Assembly (NCBI GenBank): GCA_947503965.1
Contig: CANNFU010000001.1
Span: 845,427 to 909,426 of the forward strand
Length of the DNA: 64,000 nt
Reading direction: 5' to 3'
From: an uncultured Paracoccaceae bacterium
GTDB taxonomy: Bacteria > Pseudomonadota > Alphaproteobacteria > Rhodobacterales > Rhodobacteraceae
In this document: one piece after another, positions 45,016 to 54,605 of the stretch
Layout: the number at the start of each line of letters is the position of its first letter
Numbering within the stretch: position 1 is the first letter of the stretch
Notes under the pieces: model-generated
What the model was told of the DNA's origin: nothing
Database searches by the model: none
What the model saw: the letters and a program-made list of their open reading frames with translations, nothing else
Made by a program: the position numbers and the translations under genes

Positions 45016-46017
45016 TCAAAGCTGGGCCAAAGCATCCACCAGGCGCCCCGCACCTTGCCGGAAAGGATCGACCGTTGGCAGCCCCATCCGGTCCTCGACC
45101 TCGGCCATGTAATCCAGCGCCTCGTCTTCGTTAAGATGTTGCGTGTTAATCGAAATCCCGACAACCTCACAGGCCGGATTGGCGACCCGCGCAAGCGGTA
45201 GCGCAGTGTCACGCAAGACCTCAAGGCTTGGCAGATCGTAGTCAGGCAATCCGCGCATATGTTTACGGGTCGGTTCGTGGGCCAGGATCAGGGCATCAGG
45301 TTGGCCGCCATGGATCAACGCCATTGTGACGCCGGAATAGGATACATGAAACAGGCTGCCCTGCCCCTCGATATGGTCCCAGTGATAGGGGTCATTGTCA
45401 GGCGTCAGGTATTCGACCGCGCCCGCCATGAAGTCGGCGATCACCGCGTCCAACGGGACGCCGCCGCCCGTGATAAGAATGCCTGTTTGCCCCGTGGGAC
45501 GAAAGGTAGATTTCAGGCCGCGTCGCTGCATTTCGGCATCCATCGCAAGGCCGGTATACATCTTGCCCACAGAACAGTCGGTGCCGATGGCCAGACACCG
45601 CTTGCCACTGCGTTTCTTGCCGTTCGCGATGGGGTAGGCAACGGATGGGATACGTACGTCGAACAAGCTGCGCCCGTTCACCCGCGCTGCGGCGACCAGT
45701 TCATCCTCGTCGCGCAGCAGGTTGTGCAGGCCCGATGCGATGTCAAAGCCCATCTGCAAAGCCTTGACCAGAACATCCTTCCACGCCTGAGAGATGTAGC
45801 CGCCACGGTTTGCAACCCCGATGACCAGGGTCTGTGCACCGGCGGCACGCGCCTCTTCCAGTGTCAGCTCATTGATGCCCAGATCGGCACCGCAACCCTT
45901 CATGCGGTACTGGCCAACCGCGTTCTCGGGGCGCCAGTCCTTGATGCCTTGGGCCACCTTTGCAGAAAGCTGATCCGGGGCGTCACCGAGGAACAAGAGA
46001 TAGGGGGTCTGGATCAT
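45016..46017 (-). CDS. dgcN: D-glutamate N-acetyltransferase (DUF1611 family)
   Basis: 333 residues of DUF1611, which resembles a P-loop protein: LAIGTDCSVGKMYT is the nucleotide/CoA-binding-like loop, preceded by an N-terminal domain with LVIGVANRGGYISQAWKDVL and followed by HIEGQGSLFHVSYSGVTMALIHGGQPD. DgcN N-acetylates D-glutamate as first step of its degradation. First gene of the dgcN-dgcA-dat operon; a 42-base gap to dgcA. Confidence 0.9.
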   Translation of the reverse strand: MIQTPYLLFLGDAPDQLSAKVAQGIKDWRPENAVGQYRMKGCGADLGINELTLEEARAAGAQTLVIGVANRGGYISQAWKDVLVKALQMGFDIASGLHNLLRDEDELVAAARVNGRSLFDVRIPSVAYPIANGKKRSGKRCLAIGTDCSVGKMYTGLAMDAEMQRRGLKSTFRPTGQTGILITGGGVPLDAVIADFMAGAVEYLTPDNDPYHWDHIEGQGSLFHVSYSGVTMALIHGGQPDALILAHEPTRKHMRGLPDYDLPSLEVLRDTALPLARVANPACEVVGISINTQHLNEDEALDYMAEVEDRMGLPTVDPFRQGAGRLVDALAQL

Positions 46018-46201
46018 GACAAGGGCTCCAATCAGAACGAGGATTCGCGTTGCTCACAAGATATCGCGCCTTTGATTGCAAGATCATCATAGAATGCACC
46101 ATCTATGCCGCCATTTACGGCAATAGCTTGCGAGAAGATGAGAGTATGTGAAAGATCCTCCCATCATGATGACTTGGCGTGCGGCTTTTGCCCACTCAAC
46201 G

Positions 46202-46229
46202 AAAAACCCGGGCGCGAACGCCCGGGTTT
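46202..46229 (-). terminator. rho-independent terminator behind amtB
   Basis: On the minus strand AAACCCGGGCG-TTCG-CGCCCGGGTTT, an 11-bp perfect stem with a UUCG tetraloop, followed by a short T-run. It lies 27 bases after the amtB stop and is the clearest terminator in the window. Confidence 0.92.
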
Positions 46230-46255
46230 ATCTTATCAAACTGAAAGGGTGACGA

Positions 46256-47614
46256 TCAGCCTTTCGAGAACTCTGGATAAGCCTCCATGCCAAGTTCCGA
46301 AACATCCAGGCCGTTGATCTCGGCCTCTTCGGAAACGCGGATGCCCATCAGCATCTTCAGCAAGAACCACACCACCGCAGAGGTAACGATCACGAACAGG
46401 CCGATCACGACGATACCCATCAGCTGACCACCCAATGTGGCCTCACCGTGGTAACCGCCTGTGATGACAACGGCCAAGGTGCCCCAGATACCTGCAAAAA
46501 GGTGAACCGGGATCGCGCCGACAACGTCATCGATCTTGAGCTTGTCCAGCAAAGGCACGGTCAACACAACGATGACACCACCGACAGCACCGATGATTGT
46601 CGCCAGACCCAGCGTAGGGGCAAGCGGTTCGGCGGTGATAGAGACCAGACCGGCCAAGGCGCCGTTCAGGATCATTGTCAGATCGGGCTTTTTGTACAGG
46701 GCCTGGCTGAGAACAAGTGCAGTCAGCGCCCCACCAGCGGCCGCGGCATTTGTGTTCGCAAAGACACGACCAATATCTGCCACATCGCCGACCGTACCCA
46801 TGGCAAGCTGCGATCCACCGTTAAAGCCGAACCAGCCAAGCCAAAGGATGAATGTACCCAAGGTCGCAAGCGCCAGGTTCGAACCCGGGATCGGGTTGAC
46901 CCGACCATCCTTGTATTTGCCCAGACGCGGCCCAAGGATGATCGCACCGACAAGCGCTGCCCAACCACCGACCGAGTGAACAATCGTCGAACCCGCGAAG
47001 TCAGAGAAACCATATTGCGTTTCAAGGAAACCGCCGCCCCAGTCCCAAGCGGCCTGGATCGGGTAGATGAAGCCGGTCAAAACCACAACAAACAGAAGGA
47101 AGGGCCACAGTTTGATCCGCTCGGCCAATGTACCAGACACGATAGATGCGGCCGTGGCCACGAACATCAGCTGGAAGAAGAAGTCAGCCGATGTGGCGGC
47201 ATAGCCATAATCGTCAGCGGCATCACGGCCAACGCCCACCGCTTCAAGCACGGCAACACCAAAGAGTGCGGACAAGTATCCACCGCCGTCTTCAGTGCCG
47301 ATGGCCCAGCTGCCCAGCGGGTACATCAGGTTGTAGCCAACCAGATAATACATGATCGCCGCAATCGAGAAGAGCGCGATGTTCTTGGTTAGCTGGGTCG
47401 TCACGTTCTTGGATCGCACCAATCCAGCTTCGAGCATGGCAAAGCCAGCCGCCATCCAGAACACAAGAAAACCGCCGATCAGGAATAGCAGTGAATTAAA
47501 GATAAATATCGTATCGGACGCGGCATCGACGCCCGGAACGGCATCCTGCGCGAGCGCGAATGTCGGCAGCAGCGTCAACGCCGCCCCGGCAGAAAGGAGT
47601 TTGGTTAGTTTCAT
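46256..47614 (-). CDS. amtB: ammonium transporter
   Basis: 452 residues from the ATG at 47614 (AGAGGGAC upstream): signal-like N-terminus (ends FALAQD) and about eleven membrane helices. Amt hallmarks are FWMAAGFAMLEAGLVRSKN, DFAGSTIVHSVGGWAAL and the pore-His regions HSVGG and PVHLFAGIWG. Takes up ammonium; gated by the PII protein encoded 22 bases upstream. Expression is expected under nitrogen limitation. Confidence 0.97.
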   Translation of the reverse strand: MKLTKLLSAGAALTLLPTFALAQDAVPGVDAASDTIFIFNSLLFLIGGFLVFWMAAGFAMLEAGLVRSKNVTTQLTKNIALFSIAAIMYYLVGYNLMYPLGSWAIGTEDGGGYLSALFGVAVLEAVGVGRDAADDYGYAATSADFFFQLMFVATAASIVSGTLAERIKLWPFLLFVVVLTGFIYPIQAAWDWGGGFLETQYGFSDFAGSTIVHSVGGWAALVGAIILGPRLGKYKDGRVNPIPGSNLALATLGTFILWLGWFGFNGGSQLAMGTVGDVADIGRVFANTNAAAAGGALTALVLSQALYKKPDLTMILNGALAGLVSITAEPLAPTLGLATIIGAVGGVIVVLTVPLLDKLKIDDVVGAIPVHLFAGIWGTLAVVITGGYHGEATLGGQLMGIVVIGLFVIVTSAVVWFLLKMLMGIRVSEEAEINGLDVSELGMEAYPEFSKG

Positions 47615-47636
47615 AGCATTGTCCCTCTTTACGCGA

Positions 47637-47975
47637 TCACAGCGCGTCATCATTGGTCTCGCCGGTGCGCACGCGCATCGCGCTTTCCACGTCGAGTACG
47701 AAAATCTTGCCGTCACCGATTTTTTCGGTTTTGGCGGTGGTAGCGATGGTGGACACGACCTGATCGGCCATGCTGTCCTGCACGACGATCTCCAGTTTGA
47801 CCTTCGGCACGAAATTCACGGCATATTCTGCGCCACGATAGATTTCGGTATGGCCCGATTGTGAGCCGAAGCCTTTGATTTCTGACACCATCATGCCGCG
47901 CACGCCCACGGTAGTCAGCGCTTCGCGCACCTCCTCGAGCTTGAACGGCTTGATTGTTGCAATGATGAGTTTCAC
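47637..47975 (-). CDS. glnK: PII nitrogen regulatory protein
   Basis: 112 residues, full PII length. T-loop GSQSGHTEIYRGAEYAVNF with the uridylylation site Tyr51, B-loop KTEKIGDGKIFV, and the C-loop. Senses 2-oxoglutarate and ATP/ADP and blocks AmtB when nitrogen is ample. Linked to amtB, the nearly universal glnK-amtB pair. The leader carries hairpin and repeat elements. Confidence 0.97.
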   Translation of the reverse strand: MKLIIATIKPFKLEEVREALTTVGVRGMMVSEIKGFGSQSGHTEIYRGAEYAVNFVPKVKLEIVVQDSMADQVVSTIATTAKTEKIGDGKIFVLDVESAMRVRTGETNDDAL

Positions 47976-48016
47976 GTTCTTCCCCTTGCAATTTTATTTG
48001 CGAGCCCCTGACGCCA

Positions 48017-48053
48017 GTGCCCGCTTGCACGAGATGACAAAGCGTGCGGGCAC
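48017..48053. repeat. hairpin in the glnK leader
   Basis: GTGCCCGC (48017-48024) and GCGGGCAC (48046-48053) are perfect complements, with a further short CACG/CGTG pair nested inside. About 40 bases ahead of the glnK start, so it lies in the 5' leader or promoter. Confidence 0.5.
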
Positions 48054-48102
48054 AGAGTCGGCAAGATTGCTGCAGCTGCTAAGTACTGTGAAACGCGATG
48101 CA

Positions 48103-48122
48103 TTTGCACAATTTTTGCACAA
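48103..48122. promoter_or_regulatory. two direct repeats TTTGCACAA upstream of glnK
   Basis: TTTGCACAA at 48103-48111 and again at 48114-48122, an 11-base period, so on one face of the helix. TTGCAC is also the half-site of the enterobacterial NtrC operator, and one more TTGCAC lies at 48025-48030. A nitrogen-regulator site is a plausible reading, not proven. Confidence 0.45.
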
Positions 48123-48249
48123 ATTGACATGAACGCCTAATTATTACGCACCATAAAAAGCGTTCAGTCGCTGCATCTCAGCGCTCTACATTTGCAGTTG
48201 GTCCGGTTATGGTGTGTCAAAACAGACGAAACAGTCAGTCGAGCGGAAC

Positions 48250-50439
48250 ATGAGTGGAAACGGCAAAAAGCGGACACCGTTGGTGGCCGAGCGGCGGTAT
48301 CCTGCCAAATCAGGCGGCAATAACAATTCCGCCGCAGGCAAAGGTGCGCCCAAAAAGACGACGCGCAAGCCAGCAGCGCGGCGCAAGCCTGCGCCCAAAC
48401 GCGCCAGACCCACGGGGCCTGTCGGCTGGGTCCTGCTGCCACTTCGGTGGGCGGTACGCATTCTTTGGGCGTTCAGTTGGCGTATCGGCCTCATCACGGC
48501 CCTGATCATCGCCGGGTTTTCGTTTTACTTCGCCGCACAAATGCCCGCGATCGACGACCTGATCGATGGGCGCACGCGCGGATCGGTCACGATGACCGAC
48601 CTCACCGGCGAGGTTTTCGCCTGGCGTGGCGACCAATTCGGCGGGATGATCACAACCGACACTGTTTCTCCCCATTTGCGCAATGCGGTCGTCGCCACAG
48701 AAGACAAACGATTTTACCGTCACTTTGGCATCTCGCCGCGTGGTATCGCATCGGCAGTGCGGATCAACTTGCGCGAAGGGCGCGGCCCGTTGTCAGGCCA
48801 TGGCGGGTCCACCATCACGCAGCAAACGGCCAAGCTGTTATGTCTGGGCGTCCCCTTTGATCCGGCACAATGGGAGTCTGAAGCCGCCTATGAACGCGAT
48901 TGCCGCCGCACGACCCTGTGGCGCAAGGCGCGCGAGGCTGTGTTTGCTGTGGGAATGGAGATTGCCTATAGCAAAGATGAAATTCTGACGATCTATCTCA
49001 ACCGGTCCTATCTGGGCGCTGGCAGCCGCGGGTTCGAGGCGGCCGCCCAACGGTATTTCGGGGTGTCGGCGGCGCAGGTAAACCCTGCGCAGGCTGCAAT
49101 GTTGGCCGGGCTGCTAACGGCACCGTCGACCAACGCCCCCACCCGCAATCTGGAACGCGCACAAAATCGTGCCGCCCTGGTTCTGGGTCTGATGCAGGAA
49201 CAAGGCTATCTGACAGCAGCCGAGGCCCAGCAAGCCCGCGCGAACCCGGCAGGCCTGTCCCAACAGGCTGCCCAGGATTCAGGCGGCTTCTTTGCTGACT
49301 GGGTCATGGAAAGCGGCCCGGAATTCTTCACCCGCGATACCACCGAAGACGTGATTATTCGTACAACATTGGATCAGAATATCCAGAAAGCAGCAGAAGA
49401 TGCGTTGATAACGGTCTTCGAACGCGATGTACGCGAAGGATCAGAGGCGCAGGCGGCGATTGTGGTGATGTCTGCGGACGGTGCCGTGCGCGCCATGGTC
49501 GGTGGCCGCAATATTAGTGCGACGGGTGCGTTCAATCGCGCGACGCAGGCGTTGCGTCAGACCGGATCGGCCTTCAAACCCTTTATCTACGCCACGGCGC
49601 TTGATCTGGGTATGTCGCCATATGCGATGATCGACGATGCACCGACCTGCTGGCAACGGCGCGGATCGCCGGAATGGTGCCCGCAGAATTATGACCGGCA
49701 GTTCAAAGGGCCGGTAACGATGATACAAGCGCTCGCTGAAAGCCGGAACATCCCGGCGATTGTGTTGTCCGAGGATGTGGGCCGCGAACTGGTCCGCAAC
49801 GTGGCCAACGGGTTTGGCCTGCAGGGCGATCTGGCAGCGGGCCCCGCACTGGCGCTTGGCGTGTCGGAAAGCACGTTGTTGAATATGACCAGCGCTTATG
49901 CGGGTATTCTGAACGGCGGCTCTGCCGTCGAACCTTACGGGCTGACGGATTTACGTATTCAGGGTGACCCTACATCGCTGATGGACGCGCAGGGGGCTGG
50001 TATCCGGGAAAGGATCATCCGCACAGAAGCCGCCCGAGAACTGACATGGATGATGACCAAGGTCGTCGAGGAAGGCACCGGGCGACGCGCGCAGATCAAC
50101 GGCTGGCAGATTGCGGGCAAGTCCGGCACGACCAATTCGTCCCGCGATGCGTGGTTCATCGGGTTCACGGGGGATTATGTGACCGGCGTCTGGATGGGCT
50201 ACGATGACAACCGGCCCTTGTCCGGGGTGACAGGCGGCGGCCTGCCCGCGACGATCTGGCAGGAAACCATGGTGCGCGTGCTGGCGGACAAGCAGCCCAC
50301 GCCGCTACCGATGACTGCACCGCAAGAACCGCTCAATACCGGGCTGTTGCAAAGCAATGGGGGTGTGATTGCTGACGGTGCAATCCTCAACCTGCTGGAA
50401 AACATCATTACTGAGGCAGAGGCAAATAGCGGCCAATAG
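48250..50439 (+). CDS. class A penicillin-binding protein (PBP1-type transglycosylase/transpeptidase)
   Basis: 729 residues from the ATG at 48250; a GTG start at 48214 is possible. A Lys/Arg/Ala-rich cytoplasmic tail (about 1-55) and one membrane helix (about 77-97) precede a GT51 domain with Glu151 in ATEDKRFYRHFG and GGSTITQQTAKLL. The transpeptidase domain has SxxK TGSAFKP (Ser440), SRN in AESRNIP, and KSGT (624-627). Polymerises and crosslinks peptidoglycan. PBP1A-like by motif but shorter. Divergent from glnK. Confidence 0.95.
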   Translation: MSGNGKKRTPLVAERRYPAKSGGNNNSAAGKGAPKKTTRKPAARRKPAPKRARPTGPVGWVLLPLRWAVRILWAFSWRIGLITALIIAGFSFYFAAQMPAIDDLIDGRTRGSVTMTDLTGEVFAWRGDQFGGMITTDTVSPHLRNAVVATEDKRFYRHFGISPRGIASAVRINLREGRGPLSGHGGSTITQQTAKLLCLGVPFDPAQWESEAAYERDCRRTTLWRKAREAVFAVGMEIAYSKDEILTIYLNRSYLGAGSRGFEAAAQRYFGVSAAQVNPAQAAMLAGLLTAPSTNAPTRNLERAQNRAALVLGLMQEQGYLTAAEAQQARANPAGLSQQAAQDSGGFFADWVMESGPEFFTRDTTEDVIIRTTLDQNIQKAAEDALITVFERDVREGSEAQAAIVVMSADGAVRAMVGGRNISATGAFNRATQALRQTGSAFKPFIYATALDLGMSPYAMIDDAPTCWQRRGSPEWCPQNYDRQFKGPVTMIQALAESRNIPAIVLSEDVGRELVRNVANGFGLQGDLAAGPALALGVSESTLLNMTSAYAGILNGGSAVEPYGLTDLRIQGDPTSLMDAQGAGIRERIIRTEAARELTWMMTKVVEEGTGRRAQINGWQIAGKSGTTNSSRDAWFIGFTGDYVTGVWMGYDDNRPLSGVTGGGLPATIWQETMVRVLADKQPTPLPMTAPQEPLNTGLLQSNGGVIADGAILNLLENIITEAEANSGQ

Positions 50440-50540
50440 GCGCGGCAAGACAACAGCCTGCGTTTCCGCGTCGCGTTGCGACTGAGATCTGATTTGAAGA
50501 CGGTAATGTACGGGCCGGTGCGCGCTTGCGTTATTCAGCC

Positions 50541-50891
50541 CTACAACTCGCCTTCTTCGCAGCGTTCATACCGAAACGCATAGCCGTCCCAGATCATGTA
50601 GATCCCGGCCTGTTCGGCGTCATGCATGATCATCGCGCGTTCGGTCCAAGCCTCGCCCTCGCCCGAGCATTCCATGTGGTAGATTGTGGCGTTCATGTCG
50701 TTGATATCGACGGGGCGGGCCATCCGGCATTCAACCTCGACCCCGTAAAAGATGCTTTCCTCGATCTTCAGGGAACCGCCATCAGCCCCCACAAGCGAAC
50801 ATTCGGAATGTGCGGTCTGCTTGTAGACCCCGTCATAAGGACCCGCGAAAGCAGCAATCGGGCAGAGAAGCAAGATCGATAGATAGCGCAT
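50541..50891 (-). CDS. small secreted protein, unknown
   Basis: 116 residues from the ATG at 50891: a short signal peptide (MRYLSILLLCPIAAFA) and a mature ~100-residue domain with four Cys residues that could form disulfides, acidic overall. No family recognised. Convergent with the PBP gene and divergent from the type I secretion genes. Confidence 0.7.
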   Translation of the reverse strand: MRYLSILLLCPIAAFAGPYDGVYKQTAHSECSLVGADGGSLKIEESIFYGVEVECRMARPVDINDMNATIYHMECSGEGEAWTERAMIMHDAEQAGIYMIWDGYAFRYERCEEGEL

Positions 50892-51037
50892 GACGTCATG
50901 ATTGCGACAACTGGCCCATTCAATCAATCCTTTATGCAAAATTGCGCGCATTGCTCTGGGCCTTGCGGATACGCTATTAACCGGCCACATCTATGCTATA
51001 GCGCTTTACATGAGACTCATAAGGCGACCGTAACTGC

Positions 51038-52777
51038 ATGTCCGATGACCAGATAGCCCGGGGCAAAGCCGAATTGCTTGATGCCCGCCGCGAAAGCCGT
51101 GCGCTGTATTGGGCCGTGGGCGTTTTCAGCTTTTTTGTGAACATGCTGATGCTGACCGGCCCGCTTTATATGCTGAATGTCTATGATCGCGTCCTCAGCT
51201 CCCGGTCGTTTGAAACATTGCTGACCCTGTCGGTTCTGGTGGCGTTTCTTTACGGGATGATGGGTATTCTGGATTTCGTGCGCGGACGTGTCATGGCCCG
51301 TGTCGGTGCGCGGTTTCAGGCCCGGCTGGACCGGCGTGTCTTTGGTGCTGTGCTGCGGGCGACAACCCTGAACCGGGCCCCGAAAGAGGCTGCAACGGGC
51401 CTCCGCGATCTGGAATCGGTGCAGCGCCTGATCACATCGCCCGCGCTGATGGCCTTGTTTGACCTGCCATGGGCGCCGCTGTTCTTTCTGGGCATTTTCA
51501 TCTTCCACCCGCTGATGGGTATTCTCGCACTGGTCGGCGCGGCAATTCTGGTGACGGTCGCGATCTTTAACCAGATCAGTACCCGCAAGCCGTTGGAAAA
51601 AGCGAACGCAGCCACCTTTGCGTCAGAGCAACTGGGCAGTCAGATCCGCAACGAAAGCGAGATGGTGCATTCGCTGGGGATGCGCGAGGCCGCGTTTGAC
51701 CGCTGGCAAGTCGCCCGCAGTGCGTCGCTGGATGCCACGATTGGCGCTGCGGATGCCGCTGGCACCTATACCGCTGGCACAAAGTCGTTCCGGTTGTTCC
51801 TGCAATCGGCCATGCTGGGTCTTGGGGCCTATCTGGTGTTAATGGGCGAATTGTCCCCCGGTGCGATGATCGCAGGGTCCATACTGTTGGGTCGTGCGCT
51901 GGCCCCCTTGGAAATGATCGTCGGGCAATGGCCGGCCTTCCAGAAGGGACGCGAAGGATGGCGCCGGTTAAGCGTTCTTCTGGGTACCATCCCCGAAGAA
52001 GCGACCCGCACCCAACTGCCCAAACCCAAGGCGCGTCTGCTGGCCGATCAGGTCACCGTGATCCCGCCCGGCGAACAACAGGCCGCGCTGCGCATGATCA
52101 GCTTTGAGATACAGCCAGGGCAGGCTGTGGGTGTCATCGGGACCTCAGGTGCTGGTAAATCGACGCTGGCGCGGGTGCTGACCGGGGTCTGGCAACCCGC
52201 CGCAGGGAAAATCCGGCTGGATGGTGCGGCGCTTGACCAATATGACCCGGATGTTCTGGGCCAGCATATCGGGTATCTGCCGCAGCGCGTGCAGTTGTTC
52301 GATGGCACGATCAAGGAAAATATCGCACGTATGTCGATGCAGCCCGATGATGCGATGGTCGTCAAAGCTGCGCAAAAGGCCGCAGCGCACGACATGATCC
52401 TGAAACTGCCTGATGGCTATGACACGCGCGTCTCTGCCAATACGGGGCGTTTGTCCGGGGGGCAGATCCAACGCATCGGGCTGGCCCGCGCGATGTATGG
52501 CGACCCCGTTGTACTGGTACTGGATGAGCCGAATTCAAATCTGGATAATGATGGTTCAATCGCGCTGAACACAGCGATCAAGACGCTGAAATCAGAGGGC
52601 AAGATTGTCTTTATCATGGCCCACCGACCCGCGGCCATTCAGGAATGTGATACGTTGCTAGTGATCGAAAACGGCGTCCGCCGTGCCTTTGGCCCCAAGG
52701 ACGATGTGCTTGCCGAAATGGTCAAGAACCACGATCAGATCAAGCGCAACGCCGGCAAGGCCGGGGGTGTGTCATGA
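51038..52777 (+). CDS. type I secretion system ABC permease/ATPase (PrtD-like)
   Basis: 579 residues: no C39 peptidase-like domain at the N-terminus, six membrane helices (about 25-300), then an ATPase with Walker A GTSGAGKST, signature LSGGQ and Walker B VLVLDEPNSNLD. This is the PrtD/LapB-without-C39 class that exports RTX-type proteins. It overlaps the adaptor gene (ATGA). No RTX substrate and no TolC lie nearby, so the cargo is encoded elsewhere. Confidence 0.93.
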   Translation: MSDDQIARGKAELLDARRESRALYWAVGVFSFFVNMLMLTGPLYMLNVYDRVLSSRSFETLLTLSVLVAFLYGMMGILDFVRGRVMARVGARFQARLDRRVFGAVLRATTLNRAPKEAATGLRDLESVQRLITSPALMALFDLPWAPLFFLGIFIFHPLMGILALVGAAILVTVAIFNQISTRKPLEKANAATFASEQLGSQIRNESEMVHSLGMREAAFDRWQVARSASLDATIGAADAAGTYTAGTKSFRLFLQSAMLGLGAYLVLMGELSPGAMIAGSILLGRALAPLEMIVGQWPAFQKGREGWRRLSVLLGTIPEEATRTQLPKPKARLLADQVTVIPPGEQQAALRMISFEIQPGQAVGVIGTSGAGKSTLARVLTGVWQPAAGKIRLDGAALDQYDPDVLGQHIGYLPQRVQLFDGTIKENIARMSMQPDDAMVVKAAQKAAAHDMILKLPDGYDTRVSANTGRLSGGQIQRIGLARAMYGDPVVLVLDEPNSNLDNDGSIALNTAIKTLKSEGKIVFIMAHRPAAIQECDTLLVIENGVRRAFGPKDDVLAEMVKNHDQIKRNAGKAGGVS

Positions 52778-54081
52778 CACAAGACGCGCCCAAGGCACGC
52801 TGGTCCGTCAACCGCCATATGATGATCGGCCTGATAACGCTCGCCATTCTTGTGGGTGGGTTCGGCACATGGTCGGTGCTGGCGCAGATCACCGGTGCGG
52901 TGATCACCAGCGGCCAGATCGAGGTCGACCGCAACCGCCAGGTCGTGCAACACCCCGATGGCGGCGTGGTCGAGGAAATTCTTGTCGATGAGGGCGATAC
53001 AGTCGCAGCAGGTGATCTGCTGATCCGGCTGGACGCGACCGAATTACAATCTGAACTGGCCGTCGTGGAAGGCCAGCTGTTCGAGGTGCTCGCCCGCCGT
53101 GCCCGGCTTGAGGCAGAGCGTGACGACACCGAAACGCTGACCTTCAGCCCCATCCTGCTTGAGGCGGACGATCCCGATGTGCGCGACCTGATCGAAGGGC
53201 AGGAACGCTTGTTTGAGGCGCGCCTGCTGACCAATCGCCGTTCTGTCGAACAGCTGACCCAGCAGCGTGCCCAGATTGCCAGCCAATTGTCAGGTATCCA
53301 GTCGCAGCAAACCGCGCTCAGCACCCAGCGCGACCTGATCGCACGGGAACTGGCCGACCAGCAAAGCCTGCTGGACCGTGGCCTGGCCCAGGCCAGCCGG
53401 GTGCTGGCACTACAGCGCGAAGAGGCAAGCCTGCTAGGCAGCGTGGGTGAACTGACGTCACAAGCCGCCCAAGCCGCAGAGCGGATGACTGAGATCGAGA
53501 TCCAGATCCTCAGCCTGTCGTCCACCCGACGGGAAGAGGCGATCACGCAGTTGCGCGATCTGCAATTCAACGAGCTGGAGCTGGCCGAACGCCGGCGCAC
53601 CCTGACTCGGCAGCTTGATCGGCTTGATATCCGCGCGCCAGTGTCAGGCATCGTTTACGGAATGCAGGTCTTTGCCCCGCAATCGGTGATCCGGCCCGCT
53701 GATCCGGTGCTGTTTTTGATCCCGCAGGACCGCCCGCTGGTGATTGCCACGCAGGTACAGGTGATCGATGTCGATCAGATCTTTGTCGGTCAGGATGTGA
53801 CCTTGCGCTTTTCCGCCTTTGACCAGCGCCGCACGCCGGAACTGAACGGCAAGGTCACGCTTGTATCTGCCGATGCTTTTCAGAACGAAACCTCCGGTTT
53901 GTCGTATTATCGGGCCGAGGTGCAGTTGAACGAAGGCGAGATTGACCGCCTGCCGCAAGACATGACGCTGATCCCCGGCATGCCCGTAGATGCCTTCGTG
54001 CGCACGGCAGACCGCAGCCCGATGGATTACCTGCTCAAACCACTATCGGACTATTTCACCCGCGCCTTCCGCGAGTCCTGA
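52774..54081 (+). CDS. type I secretion periplasmic adaptor (HlyD/PrtE family)
   Basis: 435 residues: one N-terminal membrane helix (about 17-37), a lipoyl-like half motif (GQIEVDRNRQVVQHPDGGVVEEILVDEGDTV), a long coiled coil of about 200 residues rich in Gln/Leu/Arg, the second lipoyl half (DRLDIRAPVSGIVYGMQVF), and a C-terminal beta domain with GMPVDAFVRTADRSPMDYLLKPL, typical of HlyD family adaptors. Bridges the ABC transporter and an outer-membrane TolC channel. Confidence 0.95.
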   Translation: MTQDAPKARWSVNRHMMIGLITLAILVGGFGTWSVLAQITGAVITSGQIEVDRNRQVVQHPDGGVVEEILVDEGDTVAAGDLLIRLDATELQSELAVVEGQLFEVLARRARLEAERDDTETLTFSPILLEADDPDVRDLIEGQERLFEARLLTNRRSVEQLTQQRAQIASQLSGIQSQQTALSTQRDLIARELADQQSLLDRGLAQASRVLALQREEASLLGSVGELTSQAAQAAERMTEIEIQILSLSSTRREEAITQLRDLQFNELELAERRRTLTRQLDRLDIRAPVSGIVYGMQVFAPQSVIRPADPVLFLIPQDRPLVIATQVQVIDVDQIFVGQDVTLRFSAFDQRRTPELNGKVTLVSADAFQNETSGLSYYRAEVQLNEGEIDRLPQDMTLIPGMPVDAFVRTADRSPMDYLLKPLSDYFTRAFRES

Positions 54082-54131
54082 TTGCATGGCGTAACGCAGC
54101 CCGCTAGCGTCTGCCAGACTGACAGGAGGAT

Positions 54132-54605
54132 GTGATGTCTGCAATCGAAGCCAAACTTGCCGAACTGGGTGTGACCCTGCCTGACATGGGCGCCGCTCCA
54201 CAGGCCAAGGGCAATTACCTGCCCTTCGTGACCGTGGGTGAGATGGTCTATGTCTCGGGTCAAATCTCGCAGAATGACGATGGACTTGTTACTGGTGTTC
54301 TGGGCGATGATTTTTCAATCGAACAGGGCGTAGAAGCTGCCAAGCTATGTGCCATCGCGCTTTTGACCCAGCTTAAGATCGCTTGCGATGGCGACATCGA
54401 CCGGCTGGTGCGCGTTGTAAAACTGACCGGCTTTGTAAACTCGACCCCCGATTTCATCCAACAACCGCAAGTTATCAACGGCGCGTCCGACTTTCTTGTC
54501 GCCGCATTGGGTGACAAGGGCCGCCATGCGCGCGCAGCCGTCAGTGCGGCCAGCCTGCCGCTCGGGGTTGCTGTAGAGATCGAAGCGATCTTTCAGATCA
54601 GATGA
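54132..54605 (+). CDS. RidA family protein
   Basis: 157 residues, the slightly longer subgroup of the RidA/YjgF/UK114 family. Conserved Arg in GRHARAAVSAASLPLGVAVEIEA, the position that binds the imine/carboxylate. RidA members hydrolyse reactive enamine/imine intermediates from PLP enzymes. GACAGGAGG-type ribosome site precedes the ATG. Its stop overlaps the GDPD start (ATGA), which begins a row of coupled genes. Confidence 0.93.
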   Translation: MMSAIEAKLAELGVTLPDMGAAPQAKGNYLPFVTVGEMVYVSGQISQNDDGLVTGVLGDDFSIEQGVEAAKLCAIALLTQLKIACDGDIDRLVRVVKLTGFVNSTPDFIQQPQVINGASDFLVAALGDKGRHARAAVSAASLPLGVAVEIEAIFQIR

